The position numbers and the translations under genes were made by a program. Positions 1 to 9,492 of a stretch of 34,704 bases of DNA are shown in pieces. Below the pieces are notes generated by a model that saw nothing but the letters and a program-made list of their open reading frames with translations, was not told the origin of the DNA and did not search any database. Source of the stretch: an uncultured Burkholderiales bacterium. Its GTDB lineage: Bacteria > Pseudomonadota > Gammaproteobacteria > Burkholderiales > Burkholderiaceae_C. The stretch is taken from assembly GCA_903856995.1 (NCBI GenBank), contig CAIODK010000120.1, forward strand, positions 1-34,704. The letters run 5' to 3'. Position 1 is the first letter of the stretch. The number at the start of each line of letters is the position of its first letter.

Positions 1-164
1 GCTTTGAGCGCCATGTCGATCGCGGGCACTGAGGCGCGCACGCGGGTGTCTTCGGTGATATTGCCTGCGGCGTCTTGTGGCACGTTGAGGTCGGCGCGGA
101 TGAAAACACGTTTGCCTTTGGCCGAGCCGTTGGCACACAAATCAGAGAAGCGAATGACGTTCAT
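1..164 (-). CDS. pgk: Phosphoglycerate kinase, N-terminal fragment (runs off left edge)
   Basis: Reverse-strand translation [54 protein letters not shown] matches the conserved Pgk N-terminus ([11 protein letters not shown]...D..R...). Confidence 0.9.
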   Translation of the reverse strand, partial: MNVIRFSDLCANGSAKGKRVFIRADLNVPQDAAGNITEDTRVRASVPAIDMALK

Positions 165-249
165 GGTGAGCAGAGAGTGATTGACTACAAAACCTCGATT
201 GTAAAAGTTTGCACCCCCCGCTGGCTGACATAGCTCACATCAGCTCAAC

Positions 250-1773
250 TCACATCACGGCCCCCAATTGCCAGGGCACGAACTCGTTTTGTCCGTATCC
301 GTGTTGCTCGCTCTTCGTGTGACGGCCCGACGCCGTGTCAATCATCGTTTGGAAGATGCGTTCGCCAGCTTGCTGCACCGTCTCGGAACCGTCCACCACA
401 CCGCCGCAATTGATGTCCATGTCATCTTCTTGGCGTTGCCATAAGGCGGTATTGGTCGCGAGCTTGAGCGACGGGCTAGGCGCGCACCCATAGGCTGAGC
501 CACGCCCAGTGGTGAAGCAAATTAAATTCGCACCGCCTGCCACTTGGCCTGTGGCCGACACGGGGTCATACCCCGGCGTGTCCATGTAGACGAAACCACG
601 CGCCGTCACCGGTTGCGCAAACTCCACCACATCCACCAAGTTGGTGGTGCCGCTTTTGGCAATAGCGCCCAAGCTTTTCTCAAGAATGGTGGTCAAGCCA
701 CCCGCCTTGTTGCCGGCCGAGGGGTTGTTGTCCATTTGCATGTGGTTGCGCTGGGTATAAGCCTCCCACCAAGCGATGCGTGCCAGCAATTTATCGGCAA
801 CTTCGGCGCTCACCGCACGACGGGTCAGCAGGTGTTCACCACCATAAATTTCTGGGGTTTCTGACAGCACCGCGGTGCCACCGTGGCGCACCAACAAATC
901 AACCGCGGCCCCCAACGCAGGGTTCGCGCTGATGCCTGAATACCCATCACTCCCGCCGCATTGCAAACCCACGATGAGGTGACCCAACGGCACCGGCACG
1001 CGCGTGACACGGTTGGCCTCAGGCAACATGGCCTGAATCAGCGCAATGCCTTTGGCTACCGTTTTGGCGGTACCGCCAGTGTCTTGAATGTTGAAGGCGA
1101 CCAGCTTCACGCCTTCTTGCAGGCCTTCTTGGGCGACCAATCCTTCAATTTGGTTGGTCTCACAGCCTAAGCCCACCACCAACACAGCGGCAAAGTTGGG
1201 GTGCTTGGCGTAGCCACCCAAGGTGCGGCGCAGCACTTGCAACTCTTCCCCATCACTGGCTGTGGCGCAGCCCATGCCATGAGTCAGGGCCACCACGCCA
1301 TCCACATTCGCAAACTCGGCCAAGGCCTCGGGTCGGATGTCGCGCCGGAAGTGATCTGCGATGGCACGCGCCGCCGTCGCCGAACAATTGACGGAGGTCA
1401 AGATGCCGATGTAGTTGCGTGTTGCCACACGTCCGTCAGCACGCACGATGCCGTCAAACGTAGCGGGCTTATCCACATACGCCGTCGGTTGCGCGCCAGC
1501 GCCGGGCGCGTGCTCACGCGCAAAGTCGCTGAAGGCCAAGTTGTGCGTGTGCACATGTGCGCCCTTGGCGATGGGCTGGGTAGCCACGCCAATGATTTGG
1601 TCATAACGTCGCACGGGTTGCCCCACCGCGATGTCACAGGTCGCCACTTTGTGCCCAGGGGGCACCAAGCCAGAAACCGTCACGCCCTCGGCCACCAACA
1701 CCGTGCCGCCCAACAGTTGTTGACGCGCAATGACGACGTTGTCTTGCGCATGAATGCGAATGACCGGCGACAT
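250..1773 (-). CDS. UxaA-family altronate/galactarate-type dehydratase (SAF + UxaA domains)
   Basis: 507 aa from the internal ATG (1771-1773), which overlaps the stop of the upstream SDR. Motifs include VDGVVALTHGMGCA, GLGCETNQ, GLQCGGSDGYSGISANPALG and CFTTGRGSAYGCAPSPSLKLATN. Confidence 0.85.
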   Translation of the reverse strand: MSPVIRIHAQDNVVIARQQLLGGTVLVAEGVTVSGLVPPGHKVATCDIAVGQPVRRYDQIIGVATQPIAKGAHVHTHNLAFSDFAREHAPGAGAQPTAYVDKPATFDGIVRADGRVATRNYIGILTSVNCSATAARAIADHFRRDIRPEALAEFANVDGVVALTHGMGCATASDGEELQVLRRTLGGYAKHPNFAAVLVVGLGCETNQIEGLVAQEGLQEGVKLVAFNIQDTGGTAKTVAKGIALIQAMLPEANRVTRVPVPLGHLIVGLQCGGSDGYSGISANPALGAAVDLLVRHGGTAVLSETPEIYGGEHLLTRRAVSAEVADKLLARIAWWEAYTQRNHMQMDNNPSAGNKAGGLTTILEKSLGAIAKSGTTNLVDVVEFAQPVTARGFVYMDTPGYDPVSATGQVAGGANLICFTTGRGSAYGCAPSPSLKLATNTALWQRQEDDMDINCGGVVDGSETVQQAGERIFQTMIDTASGRHTKSEQHGYGQNEFVPWQLGAVM

Positions 1774-2528
1774 CAATTGGACCAACCGCCATCAATGATT
1801 TGCGAGGTGCCCGTGGTGAAGCTGGACTCATCGCTGGCCAAGTACACCGCCAAGGCTGCAATTTCTTCAACCCGACCGACCCGGCCCATGGGCTGACGCG
1901 CGACAAAGGCAGCTTGCACTTGCGCAATGGTTTGGCCGCTGGCCTGCGCTTGGGCAGAGATGCGATCGCGCAACGAGGGTGACTCAACGGTTCCAGGGCA
2001 AATGGCGTTACAGCGCACACCAGAGGTGATGTAGTCTGCAGCCACCGCTTTGGTCAGGCCGATGATGGCGGCTTTGGTGGTGCCGTACACAAAACGGTTG
2101 GGCGCACCTTTGATGCTGCCCGCCACCGACGCCACGTTGATGATGGAGCCGTTGCCTTTTTTCAGCATGCCGGGCAAAAACGTACGGATCATGTGGAACT
2201 GTGAACGCACGTTCAGATTGAACGCAAAGTCCCACTCTGCCTCCGTGCAATCGAGAACCGTGCCGGCGTGGACAAAGCCTGCGCCGTTGAACAAAACATC
2301 TATCTCGCCATGCTTGGCGTGGAAGGCCTGAATGGCCTCCGGCTTCGTCACGTCAAGCACATCGACCACGCAACCACACTCTTGTTGGAGCGAGGCCAAG
2401 GTCTGCGCATTGACATCGGTAGCAATCACACTGGCACCCTCGCGCACAAATGCAAGCGCGGTGGCGCGGCCAATGCCCTGTCCGGCGGCTGTCACGAGGG
2501 CGGTTTTGCCTGCTAATCTTTGACTCAT
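1773..2528 (-). CDS. SDR-family oxidoreductase (2-keto-3-deoxy-L-fuconate dehydrogenase / BDH2-like)
   Basis: Starts MSQRLAGKTALVTAAGQGIGRATA; TGxxxGxG-like motif, YGTTKAA catalytic YxxxK, C-terminal DGGWSN. Family is clear, substrate inferred. Confidence 0.8.
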   Translation of the reverse strand: MSQRLAGKTALVTAAGQGIGRATALAFVREGASVIATDVNAQTLASLQQECGCVVDVLDVTKPEAIQAFHAKHGEIDVLFNGAGFVHAGTVLDCTEAEWDFAFNLNVRSQFHMIRTFLPGMLKKGNGSIINVASVAGSIKGAPNRFVYGTTKAAIIGLTKAVAADYITSGVRCNAICPGTVESPSLRDRISAQAQASGQTIAQVQAAFVARQPMGRVGRVEEIAALAVYLASDESSFTTGTSQIIDGGWSN

Positions 2529-2546
2529 GGTGTTGTCTTTCACTGG

Positions 2547-3452
2547 TTAGGTCGTTGAAGTTTTGGGTACCAAGCTGACACCCGTGATGCGCTCTTGCGC
2601 CTCCACCAAGGAGGGCACGAATTTTTTGCCAAAGCCCAAGGCGCTAGCCATGCTGAGCGACTGGTGCACCGCCTCACCCATCAACGTGGGCACGCCCATG
2701 CCTTCGGCCAAGTGGGTGTAATAGCGAATATCTTTGCGGGCGTTATCCAGCTCAAACATCAAGCCCGTCAAATCGCCATCGAGTGTTTTGGCCATGGCTT
2801 GGAATAAGCCTGAGTTCACAGGTCCGGCCCCCACCAACGCCACCAATTGTTTGGGATCAACGCCTGCCAGTTTGCCAACCGCAAAGGCCTCTGCGGTGGC
2901 CGCACAAATGGCTTGCCCGATGAAGTTGTTCAACAGTTTGATGCCGTGGCCTGCGCCCGGGCCACCCACATGGAACACGTTTTCAGCACAGCATTTCAAA
3001 ATGGGTTCCAGCTTGGCAAACATCTCGGGTGTCGCGCCCACCATGATGTTGAGTCGCCCAGCCTCGGCTTCCACAGCAGAACGCGCCAAGGGGGCGTCCA
3101 CAAACGTCACGCCCTGGGCGTGCGCCAGCTCGCGCAAATGCGTGGTGGATGCGGGCTCGCTGGTCGAGCAATCCACAATCACCATGCCCGCTTTGGCGTG
3201 TGCCAACAAACCATGGGGGCCAGTGACGACCGCCTCCACTTGCGGCGTACCGGTCACGCAAATCATCACCACATCACAACTCGCGCCCAGATCGGCAATG
3301 CTGTTCGCTAGCGTGGCCCCTGCATCCAGCAGGTCTTGCACGCGGTCGCGTTGCTTGTGAACCGTCAGTGCCACCTGTTGACCCTTGGCCAATAAGTTTT
3401 TGGCCATGCCATGCCCCATGAGGCCAGATGCGCCGATGTAACCAATCTTCAT
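2547..3452 (-). CDS. NAD(P)-dependent 3-hydroxyisobutyrate dehydrogenase-family (beta-hydroxyacid) oxidoreductase
   Basis: MKIGYIGASGLMGHGMAKNLL, DCSTSEP and GPGAGHGIKLLNNFIGQ catalytic Lys motif. The supplied 501-aa ORF is over-extended; the start is at 3450-3452. Confidence 0.85.
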   Translation of the reverse strand: MKIGYIGASGLMGHGMAKNLLAKGQQVALTVHKQRDRVQDLLDAGATLANSIADLGASCDVVMICVTGTPQVEAVVTGPHGLLAHAKAGMVIVDCSTSEPASTTHLRELAHAQGVTFVDAPLARSAVEAEAGRLNIMVGATPEMFAKLEPILKCCAENVFHVGGPGAGHGIKLLNNFIGQAICAATAEAFAVGKLAGVDPKQLVALVGAGPVNSGLFQAMAKTLDGDLTGLMFELDNARKDIRYYTHLAEGMGVPTLMGEAVHQSLSMASALGFGKKFVPSLVEAQERITGVSLVPKTSTT

Positions 3453-3484
3453 AGTCGTCTCCTGTGTGTGTTCGATGTTTTGCT

Positions 3485-4420
3485 TCACAGCCCTGCTGCT
3501 TGCAACTCCGCCCGTGTGGGCAAACCTTCGCTGTCGCCGCGCACTTGCACGGCGCGTGCGCCCATCCAAGCAGCGCGTTTCACGGCCGCTTGCAAAGACA
3601 TGTTGTCCAACAATCCGCTGATCACGCCCACCGCAAAGGCGTCTCCGGCCCCCACGGTGTCGACCACGTGCGCGACGGGAAATGCCTCCACATAGCCACG
3701 CGCTAGCGCGCTGTCGTAATACGCACCCTGTGCGCCGAGCTTGACCACCACATGCGACGCACCGGTTGAACGGTAGAAGGCCGCAATGTCTTCGGGCGTG
3801 TGTTCCCCCGTGAGTTGACGTCCTTCGTCTAAGCCTGGCAAGACCCAATCGGCTTGGGCCGCCAACGCATTCACGGTAGCGCACATGTGCATGGCATCCT
3901 TCCACAATGCGGGGCGCAAATTGGGATCGAAGCTGACCGTCTTGCCGTGGCGGCGCAACGTCGCCATCGCCAGTTGCGTGGCCCCCAAGGTGTTGGGCGA
4001 TAAGGCGGGAAACACGCCGGTCGCATGCAAATGCCGCGCTTGTGACAGCCACGTCAGATCCAAGTCTTGCGAACCCAAGCGGCTTGCCGCGGAATCTTGT
4101 CGGTGGTATTCAATCGGAGGGTCACTGCCGTCATCGACGCGCCCTTTGTACATAAAGCCTGTGCGCTCACCCGAGGCCATCGCCACCTGCGTGCAATCAA
4201 TGCCCTCACGGGTGTACGCCTCGCGCAAGTCGCGACCCTTCTCGTCGTCGCCCAGTCGACTGACCCAACCCACCTTCAACCCCAGCCGCGCCAAGCCCAC
4301 GGCCACATTGGTTTCTGCCCCCGCCGTGTAGGGCGTAAAGCGACGCACCGACGCCAAGGGCCCCGGCTCATCCGCCGCGAGCAGCACCAAGGCTTCGCCC
4401 AGAGTGACCACGTCATGCAT
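3485..4420 (-). CDS. kdgK: PfkB-family sugar kinase, probable 2-dehydro-3-deoxygluconokinase
   Basis: 311 aa. MHDVVTLGEALVLL..., AGAETNVAVGLARLG, DTVGAGDAFAVGVISGLL (PfkB signature 2). Confidence 0.8.
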   Translation of the reverse strand: MHDVVTLGEALVLLAADEPGPLASVRRFTPYTAGAETNVAVGLARLGLKVGWVSRLGDDEKGRDLREAYTREGIDCTQVAMASGERTGFMYKGRVDDGSDPPIEYHRQDSAASRLGSQDLDLTWLSQARHLHATGVFPALSPNTLGATQLAMATLRRHGKTVSFDPNLRPALWKDAMHMCATVNALAAQADWVLPGLDEGRQLTGEHTPEDIAAFYRSTGASHVVVKLGAQGAYYDSALARGYVEAFPVAHVVDTVGAGDAFAVGVISGLLDNMSLQAAVKRAAWMGARAVQVRGDSEGLPTRAELQAAGL

Positions 4421-4438
4421 AGTGAGGTTCGTGCCGCG

Positions 4439-5188
4439 TTAACCGCGACCGACGAAAGGCATCTGGGTAGCCATCACCGTGACAAACAAGATGTTGGACG
4501 ACAGCGGCAGTCCTGCCATGGTCATGAAGGTTTCTACCACCGAGCTCATGTCCATGCGCGCTTCGGGCTTGATCGTGCCGTCGGCTTGGTGGACGCCGTT
4601 GACCATCTTCAAGGTCATGTCGCTGGCGACGTTGCCAATATCAATTTGACCCACGGCGATGTTCATGCCGCGTCCATCCAAATTGGCGGCGCGCGTCAGC
4701 CCACTGATGGCGTGCTTGGTCGCGGTGTAGGCGATCGAACCAGGGCGGGGTGCATGGGCAGAGATAGAGCCGTTGTTGATGATGCGTCCACCCTGTGGCG
4801 ACTGCGTTTGCATTTGCTTGAAGGCGTGTGACAAACAATAAAAAGCTCCGTTCAAATTGACGTCAACCGCTTGCCGCCATGTGTCAGCCGCCATGTCACC
4901 GGGCAGGGTGTAGGGCAATGAAATGCCAGCGTTGTTGAACAACAAATCCACCCGGCCAAACTTGGCCACCACCGTTTTGAAGAGTTGCGCCACTTCGTCG
5001 TCTTTAGACACATCGGTCGGCACCGCCAAAGCATGGATGCTGTTTGGGCCCGCTTCGGCGATTGCCGCCTGCAGGGCGTCTGCACGACGACCCACCAAGG
5101 CGACTCGCCACCCCGCCTTCAACAGCGCCAAGGCACACGCCTTACCGATACCCGAACTCGCTCCTGTGACCACCGCTACTTTTGTCAT
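4439..5188 (-). CDS. SDR-family oxidoreductase
   Basis: 249 aa. [23 protein letters not shown]. Confidence 0.8.
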   Translation of the reverse strand: MTKVAVVTGASSGIGKACALALLKAGWRVALVGRRADALQAAIAEAGPNSIHALAVPTDVSKDDEVAQLFKTVVAKFGRVDLLFNNAGISLPYTLPGDMAADTWRQAVDVNLNGAFYCLSHAFKQMQTQSPQGGRIINNGSISAHAPRPGSIAYTATKHAISGLTRAANLDGRGMNIAVGQIDIGNVASDMTLKMVNGVHQADGTIKPEARMDMSSVVETFMTMAGLPLSSNILFVTVMATQMPFVGRG

Positions 5189-5200
5189 GTCAATTCTTTC

Positions 5201-6937
5201 TTAATGGTTGTCTTTGGGCACGGCCGATCCGCGCATGCCACGTAAAAAGTCTAAATCAGCGCCCTCATCGGCTTGCAAGACATGGTCGATGTAGAGCTTC
5301 CAGTACCCGCTGTCCATGGGCGGTGTCGGCGGCGTCCAAGCCAGTCGACGTTTTGCCAACTCTGCATCATCCACATGCAAGTGCAAGCTGCGCTTGGGCA
5401 CATCGAGTGTGATCAAGTCACCGTTTTGTACCAACGCCAAGGTGCCGCCTGCGGCAGCCTCGGGCGCGGTGTGCAGCACCACGGTGCCATAGGCAGTGCC
5501 GCTCATGCGCGCATCGCTGATGCGCACCATGTCGGTAATGCCTTTGCGCAAGACCTTGGGCGGCAGCGGCATATTACCGACCTCGGCCATGCCAGGGTAG
5601 CCCTTAGGCCCGCAATTCTTCAAGACCAAGATGCAGGTTTCATCCACATCCAAGTTCTCATCATCAATGCGGGCATGGAAATCATTGCTGTCTTCAAACA
5701 CCACCGCACGTCCCGTGTGCGTCATCAACGCGGGTGTCGCTGCGCTGGGTTTGATCACCGCGCCGCGGGGTGCCAAATTGCCACGCAACACGGCGATGCC
5801 GGCTTTGTCTTTGAAAGGCTCTGCGAACGGCTTGATCACTTCGGGGTTGTAGTTTTGCGCCGCCGCCACGTTTTCGCCAACGCTCTTGCCGTTGGCTGTG
5901 ATCACGTCTGTGTGCAGCAGGTGTGCGATCTCTTTCATCACCGCAGGCAGTCCGCCGGCGTAACAAAAATCTTCCATCAGGTACTGACCCGACGGTTGCA
6001 AGTTCACCAAGCAGGGCAACTCGCTCCCCAATCGGTCAAAGTCATCAATGCTCAAGGGCACGCCCAAGCGCCCCGCAATGGCAACCAAGTGAATCACTGC
6101 GTTGGTACTGCCCCCAATGGCCGCCAAAGTTCGGATCGCATTTTCGAAAGCCTCACGCGTCAAGATTTGCGATAGCTTCACATCGTCATGCACCATTTGC
6201 ACAATACGTCGTCCGGCATCGCGGGCCAGCACATTGCGTCGGCCATCGACAGCAGGGTAGGCCGCGTTGCCGGGCAAGCCCACGCCCAAAGCCTCGACCA
6301 TGCAAGCCATGGTGCTTGCGGTCCCCATGGTCATGCAATGGCCGTGGCTGCGGTGCATGCAGCTTTCTGCCTCGAAGAAATCTTGCAGCTTCAAGGTGCC
6401 GGCCCGCACCTGCTCGCTCATGCTCCACACGCCTGTGCCAGAGCCCAACTCTTGACCCCGCCACTTGCCGTTCAACATCGGGCCACCGCTCACCCCAATG
6501 GTTGGCAGGTTCACGCTCGAGGCGCCCATCAGCAACGACGGCGTGGTTTTGTCACACCCCATCAAGAGCACGACACCATCAATGGGGTTGCCGCGAATGC
6601 TCTCTTCCACATCCATCGAAGCCAGGTTGCGATACAGCATGGCGGTGGGGCGCAACAAGGTTTCACCCAGCGACATGACCGGGAACTCGAGCGGAAAACC
6701 ACCCGCCTCGTACACCCCAATCTTGACTTGCTCAGCGAGCGTTCGAAAGTGTGAGTTGCACGGCGTGAGTTCGCTGAAGGTGTTGCAAATACCAATCACG
6801 GGGCGACCATCGAACTGGTCGTGCGGCACGCCTTTGCCTTTGACCCAGCTTCGGTAGGCAAAGCCATCGCGGTCTTGGCGACCAAACCATTGTTGGCTGC
6901 GTAAATCTTCGGGGCGTTTTTTGGGTTTATCCGTCAT
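5201..6937 (-). CDS. IlvD/Edd-family dehydratase (L-arabinonate / sugar-acid dehydratase type)
   Basis: 578 aa from MTDKPKKRPEDLRSQQWF. Fe-S/Mg motifs CNTFSELTPCNSH, GCDKTTPS, HGHCMTMGTASTMA, SDARMSGTAYGT. Confidence 0.85.
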   Translation of the reverse strand: MTDKPKKRPEDLRSQQWFGRQDRDGFAYRSWVKGKGVPHDQFDGRPVIGICNTFSELTPCNSHFRTLAEQVKIGVYEAGGFPLEFPVMSLGETLLRPTAMLYRNLASMDVEESIRGNPIDGVVLLMGCDKTTPSLLMGASSVNLPTIGVSGGPMLNGKWRGQELGSGTGVWSMSEQVRAGTLKLQDFFEAESCMHRSHGHCMTMGTASTMACMVEALGVGLPGNAAYPAVDGRRNVLARDAGRRIVQMVHDDVKLSQILTREAFENAIRTLAAIGGSTNAVIHLVAIAGRLGVPLSIDDFDRLGSELPCLVNLQPSGQYLMEDFCYAGGLPAVMKEIAHLLHTDVITANGKSVGENVAAAQNYNPEVIKPFAEPFKDKAGIAVLRGNLAPRGAVIKPSAATPALMTHTGRAVVFEDSNDFHARIDDENLDVDETCILVLKNCGPKGYPGMAEVGNMPLPPKVLRKGITDMVRISDARMSGTAYGTVVLHTAPEAAAGGTLALVQNGDLITLDVPKRSLHLHVDDAELAKRRLAWTPPTPPMDSGYWKLYIDHVLQADEGADLDFLRGMRGSAVPKDNH

Positions 6938-6968
6938 GTCTGTCTCGCTGTTACTGGTTTCCCCGAAT

Positions 6969-7017
6969 CTGACATCGGGCCATGTGAGCATATTATGGTA
7001 TGACGATTGAACTTCAA
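6969..7017. promoter_or_regulatory. Divergent promoter-like elements with candidate FadR/GntR-family operator
   Basis: Plus-strand CTGACA (6969-6974) -16 bp- TATTAT (6991-6996). Minus-strand TTGAAG (7012-7017) -16 bp- TAATAT (6990-6995). TGGTATGACGA at 6996-7006 fits TNGTNNNACNA. Confidence 0.5.
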
Positions 7018-7043
7018 CCCCGTGAAAGCCCTAGGAGCCCATC

Positions 7044-8000
7044 TTGTCCCACATCGACGTGTTGTCCGTTACCAAACTCTCGCCCCTGCTTGAGCCCCAA
7101 TTGCGTGCCGTTTTCAATTTGCATGACCGTTTGCATGAAACAGACCCCGCCGCCTTTGCCAAGATCGCGCCCAGCATCCGCGCCATTGCGGCCAGTGGCG
7201 AATCCAAGGTCCCCGCTGCCTTGATCGCGCAACTGCCTGCACTCGAAATCATCTCGGTGTTTGGCGTGGGCTACGACGGCGTGGATGTCGCCGCGGCCAA
7301 AGCCCGTGGCGTGATGGTCACCCACACCCCCAACGTGCTGAATGACGATGTGGCGGACTTGGCCATCGGCCTCATGCTGGCAGCAGCCCGTCAATTACCT
7401 GCCGCAGATCGTTATGTGAAAGAAGGTAAATGGCCCACAGGCCCCATGCCGCTGGCGCGCAAAGTCTCAGGCGCGCGCTTGGGCATCGTGGGTATTGGCC
7501 GCATTGGACAAGCGATTGCACAGCGCGCCTTGGCATTCAACATGTCCGTGGCCTACACCGCGCGCAGCGCAAAGGCAGACTTGCCCTTCCGCTACTTCCC
7601 CAGCCCTGCGGCCTTGGCTGCTGAATGCGACTACTTGGTGGTCATCACCCCGGGCGGCGCGGGTACGCACAAGCTGATCAATGCCGAGGTCTTAAAAGCC
7701 TTGGGCACGAAAGGCATCTTGATCAACGTCGCACGTGGCTCGGTGGTGGATGAAGCCGCCTTGATCGACGCCCTCAAAAACGAGGTGATCGGTGGCGCTG
7801 GTTTGGACGTCTTCGAAAGTGAACCCAACGTGCCAGAGGCCTTGCGCGCCCTCCCTCACGTGGTGCTGGCGCCCCACATTGGCAGCGCCACTCGCCAGAC
7901 ACGTCAAGCCATGGCAGACCTTGCCTTCAACAACCTCAAGTCACACTTTGATGGCCATGCCGTCCACACGCCTGTGCCGGAATGTGAACCCAAGGGTTAA
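7044..8000 (+). CDS. D-2-hydroxyacid dehydrogenase (glyoxylate/hydroxypyruvate/2-ketogluconate reductase type)
   Basis: 318 aa. TTG start preceded by AGGAG (7033-7037). GxGxxG in LGIVGIGRIGQAIAQRA, INVARGSVVDEAAL, LAPHIGSAT. Confidence 0.85.
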   Translation: MSHIDVLSVTKLSPLLEPQLRAVFNLHDRLHETDPAAFAKIAPSIRAIAASGESKVPAALIAQLPALEIISVFGVGYDGVDVAAAKARGVMVTHTPNVLNDDVADLAIGLMLAAARQLPAADRYVKEGKWPTGPMPLARKVSGARLGIVGIGRIGQAIAQRALAFNMSVAYTARSAKADLPFRYFPSPAALAAECDYLVVITPGGAGTHKLINAEVLKALGTKGILINVARGSVVDEAALIDALKNEVIGGAGLDVFESEPNVPEALRALPHVVLAPHIGSATRQTRQAMADLAFNNLKSHFDGHAVHTPVPECEPKG

Positions 8001-8041
8001 CCCAAGACATACGGGTAACTCCGCATTCTTGGACCACCCAA

Positions 8042-8052
8042 TCATCATACGA
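8042..8052. promoter_or_regulatory. Second candidate GntR operator upstream of ABC importer
   Basis: TCATCATACGA; the flanked 13-mer ATCATCATACGAT matches 11/13 of ATCGTCATACCAT, the reverse complement of the 6995-7007 site. One mismatch to TNGTNNNACNA. Confidence 0.4.
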
Positions 8053-8102
8053 TAGCCGCAAGGTCCCAAAAAAGCCTTATCCTAAAAACTCAGGAGACAA
8101 CG

Positions 8103-9485
8103 ATGAAATTGAAAACTTGGCTGACTGGCGCACTTGTCGCCGCAGGCCTGGTGACGGCTGTAGGCCCCGCCATGGCTCAGGAGAAATTAACAGTTTGGTG
8201 GGTCAAAGGTTTTTACAAAGCTGAAGATGACGCTTTGTTTGTAGCCATCAAAAAATTTGAAGAGAAAAACAAAGGTATCAAGATCGAGCTCTCGCAGTAC
8301 CCGATCCAAGACATGATTCCTAAGACCGTGGCCGCGCTTGACTCGGGCAATCCACCCGATGTGGCGTATGCCGACGTGTACGACTTCCAAGTCACAGCCA
8401 AGTGGGCGTATGACGGCAAACTCGAAGACGTGAGCAGCGTGATCGACAAAGTTCGCAACAACTTTGAACCCGCCGCGCTGTCCACCACGTTCTTGTACAA
8501 CAACCAAACCAAGACGCGCGCTTATTACGCCTACCCCATCAAGCAACAGACCATGCACATCCAGTACTGGAAAGACATGCTCGCCGATGCAGGCTACAAG
8601 CCAAGCGACATTCCGACCGACTGGAAAGGCTACTGGGACTTCTGGTGCTCTAAGGTTCAAACCGGCTACCGCCAAAAAACCGGCAAGCGTGCGTTTGGCA
8701 CCGGCTTCCCCATGGGCGTGGATTCGAGCGACTCGTTCTTCTCATTCCTCACCTTCATGGATGCCTACAACGTGAAGTTGGTGACCGACTCCGGCAAGCT
8801 CACGGTCGACGATCCTGAGGTGCGTCAAGGCCTGATCAACGCGTTGAACGACTACACCGCGGTGTACACCAAGGGCTGTACGCCTCCGTCGTCCACCAGC
8901 TGGAAAGACCCCGACAACAATGTCTCCTTCCACAACAAGACCATCGTGATGACGCACAACGCGACCATTTCGATCGCGGCTAAGTGGCTCGACGACATGA
9001 ACAACGAGGCCTTGAACGCTGAGCAGCGTGCAACAGCCAAGAAAAACTACACCGAGCTGATTGCCACCTCTGGCTTCCCCAACAAGCCCGATGGCACGAA
9101 GATGGTGTATCGCAGCGCGGTCAAAACAGGCGTGATCTTCAAAGAGGCGAAGCACAAAGAATCTGCGAAGAAATTCGTTGCTTTCTTGCTTGAAGAAGCC
9201 AACTTGACACCTTACGTCGAAGGCTCTTTGGGTCGCTGGTTCCCAGTGACAAAAGCCGCACAACAACGTCCGTTCTGGAAAGCTGATCCCGCCCGCTTGG
9301 CTGTGTACAACCAGTACATGTCTGGCACCGTGCCGTTCGAGTTCACCAAGAACTACAAGTTCACCGTGCTCAACAACGAAAACGTGTGGGCCAAAGCCAT
9401 GAACCGCATGCTGAATGAGAAAGTGCCGACTGAAAAGGCTGTGGACGAGATGATCGCCCGCATCAAGGAAGTCGCTGGCAACTAA
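8103..9485 (+). CDS. Sugar ABC transporter solute-binding protein
   Basis: 460 aa with signal peptide (MKLKTWLTGALVAAGLVTAVGPAMAQ). Family-1 SBP features, followed by two permeases and an ATPase. Confidence 0.85.
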   Translation: MKLKTWLTGALVAAGLVTAVGPAMAQEKLTVWWVKGFYKAEDDALFVAIKKFEEKNKGIKIELSQYPIQDMIPKTVAALDSGNPPDVAYADVYDFQVTAKWAYDGKLEDVSSVIDKVRNNFEPAALSTTFLYNNQTKTRAYYAYPIKQQTMHIQYWKDMLADAGYKPSDIPTDWKGYWDFWCSKVQTGYRQKTGKRAFGTGFPMGVDSSDSFFSFLTFMDAYNVKLVTDSGKLTVDDPEVRQGLINALNDYTAVYTKGCTPPSSTSWKDPDNNVSFHNKTIVMTHNATISIAAKWLDDMNNEALNAEQRATAKKNYTELIATSGFPNKPDGTKMVYRSAVKTGVIFKEAKHKESAKKFVAFLLEEANLTPYVEGSLGRWFPVTKAAQQRPFWKADPARLAVYNQYMSGTVPFEFTKNYKFTVLNNENVWAKAMNRMLNEKVPTEKAVDEMIARIKEVAGN

Positions 9486-9492
9486 GCGCCAC

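Noticed and set aside
186-203. TACAA-N8-TTGTA inverted repeat upstream of pgk
   Set aside because: Only 5-bp arms in an AT-rich promoter region; likely chance, and not supported by any local regulator.
1201-1896. 231-aa plus-strand ORF opposite uxaA
   Set aside because: Shadow ORF spanning two confident minus-strand genes, with no recognisable motif.
3453-4052. N-terminal extension of the 501-aa minus ORF 2547..4052
   Set aside because: Overlaps the KDG kinase in another frame and is Arg/His-rich; the real start is MKIGYIG at 3452.
4067-4831. 254-aa plus-strand ORF opposite kdgK and SDR
   Set aside because: Antisense shadow ORF with no family signature.
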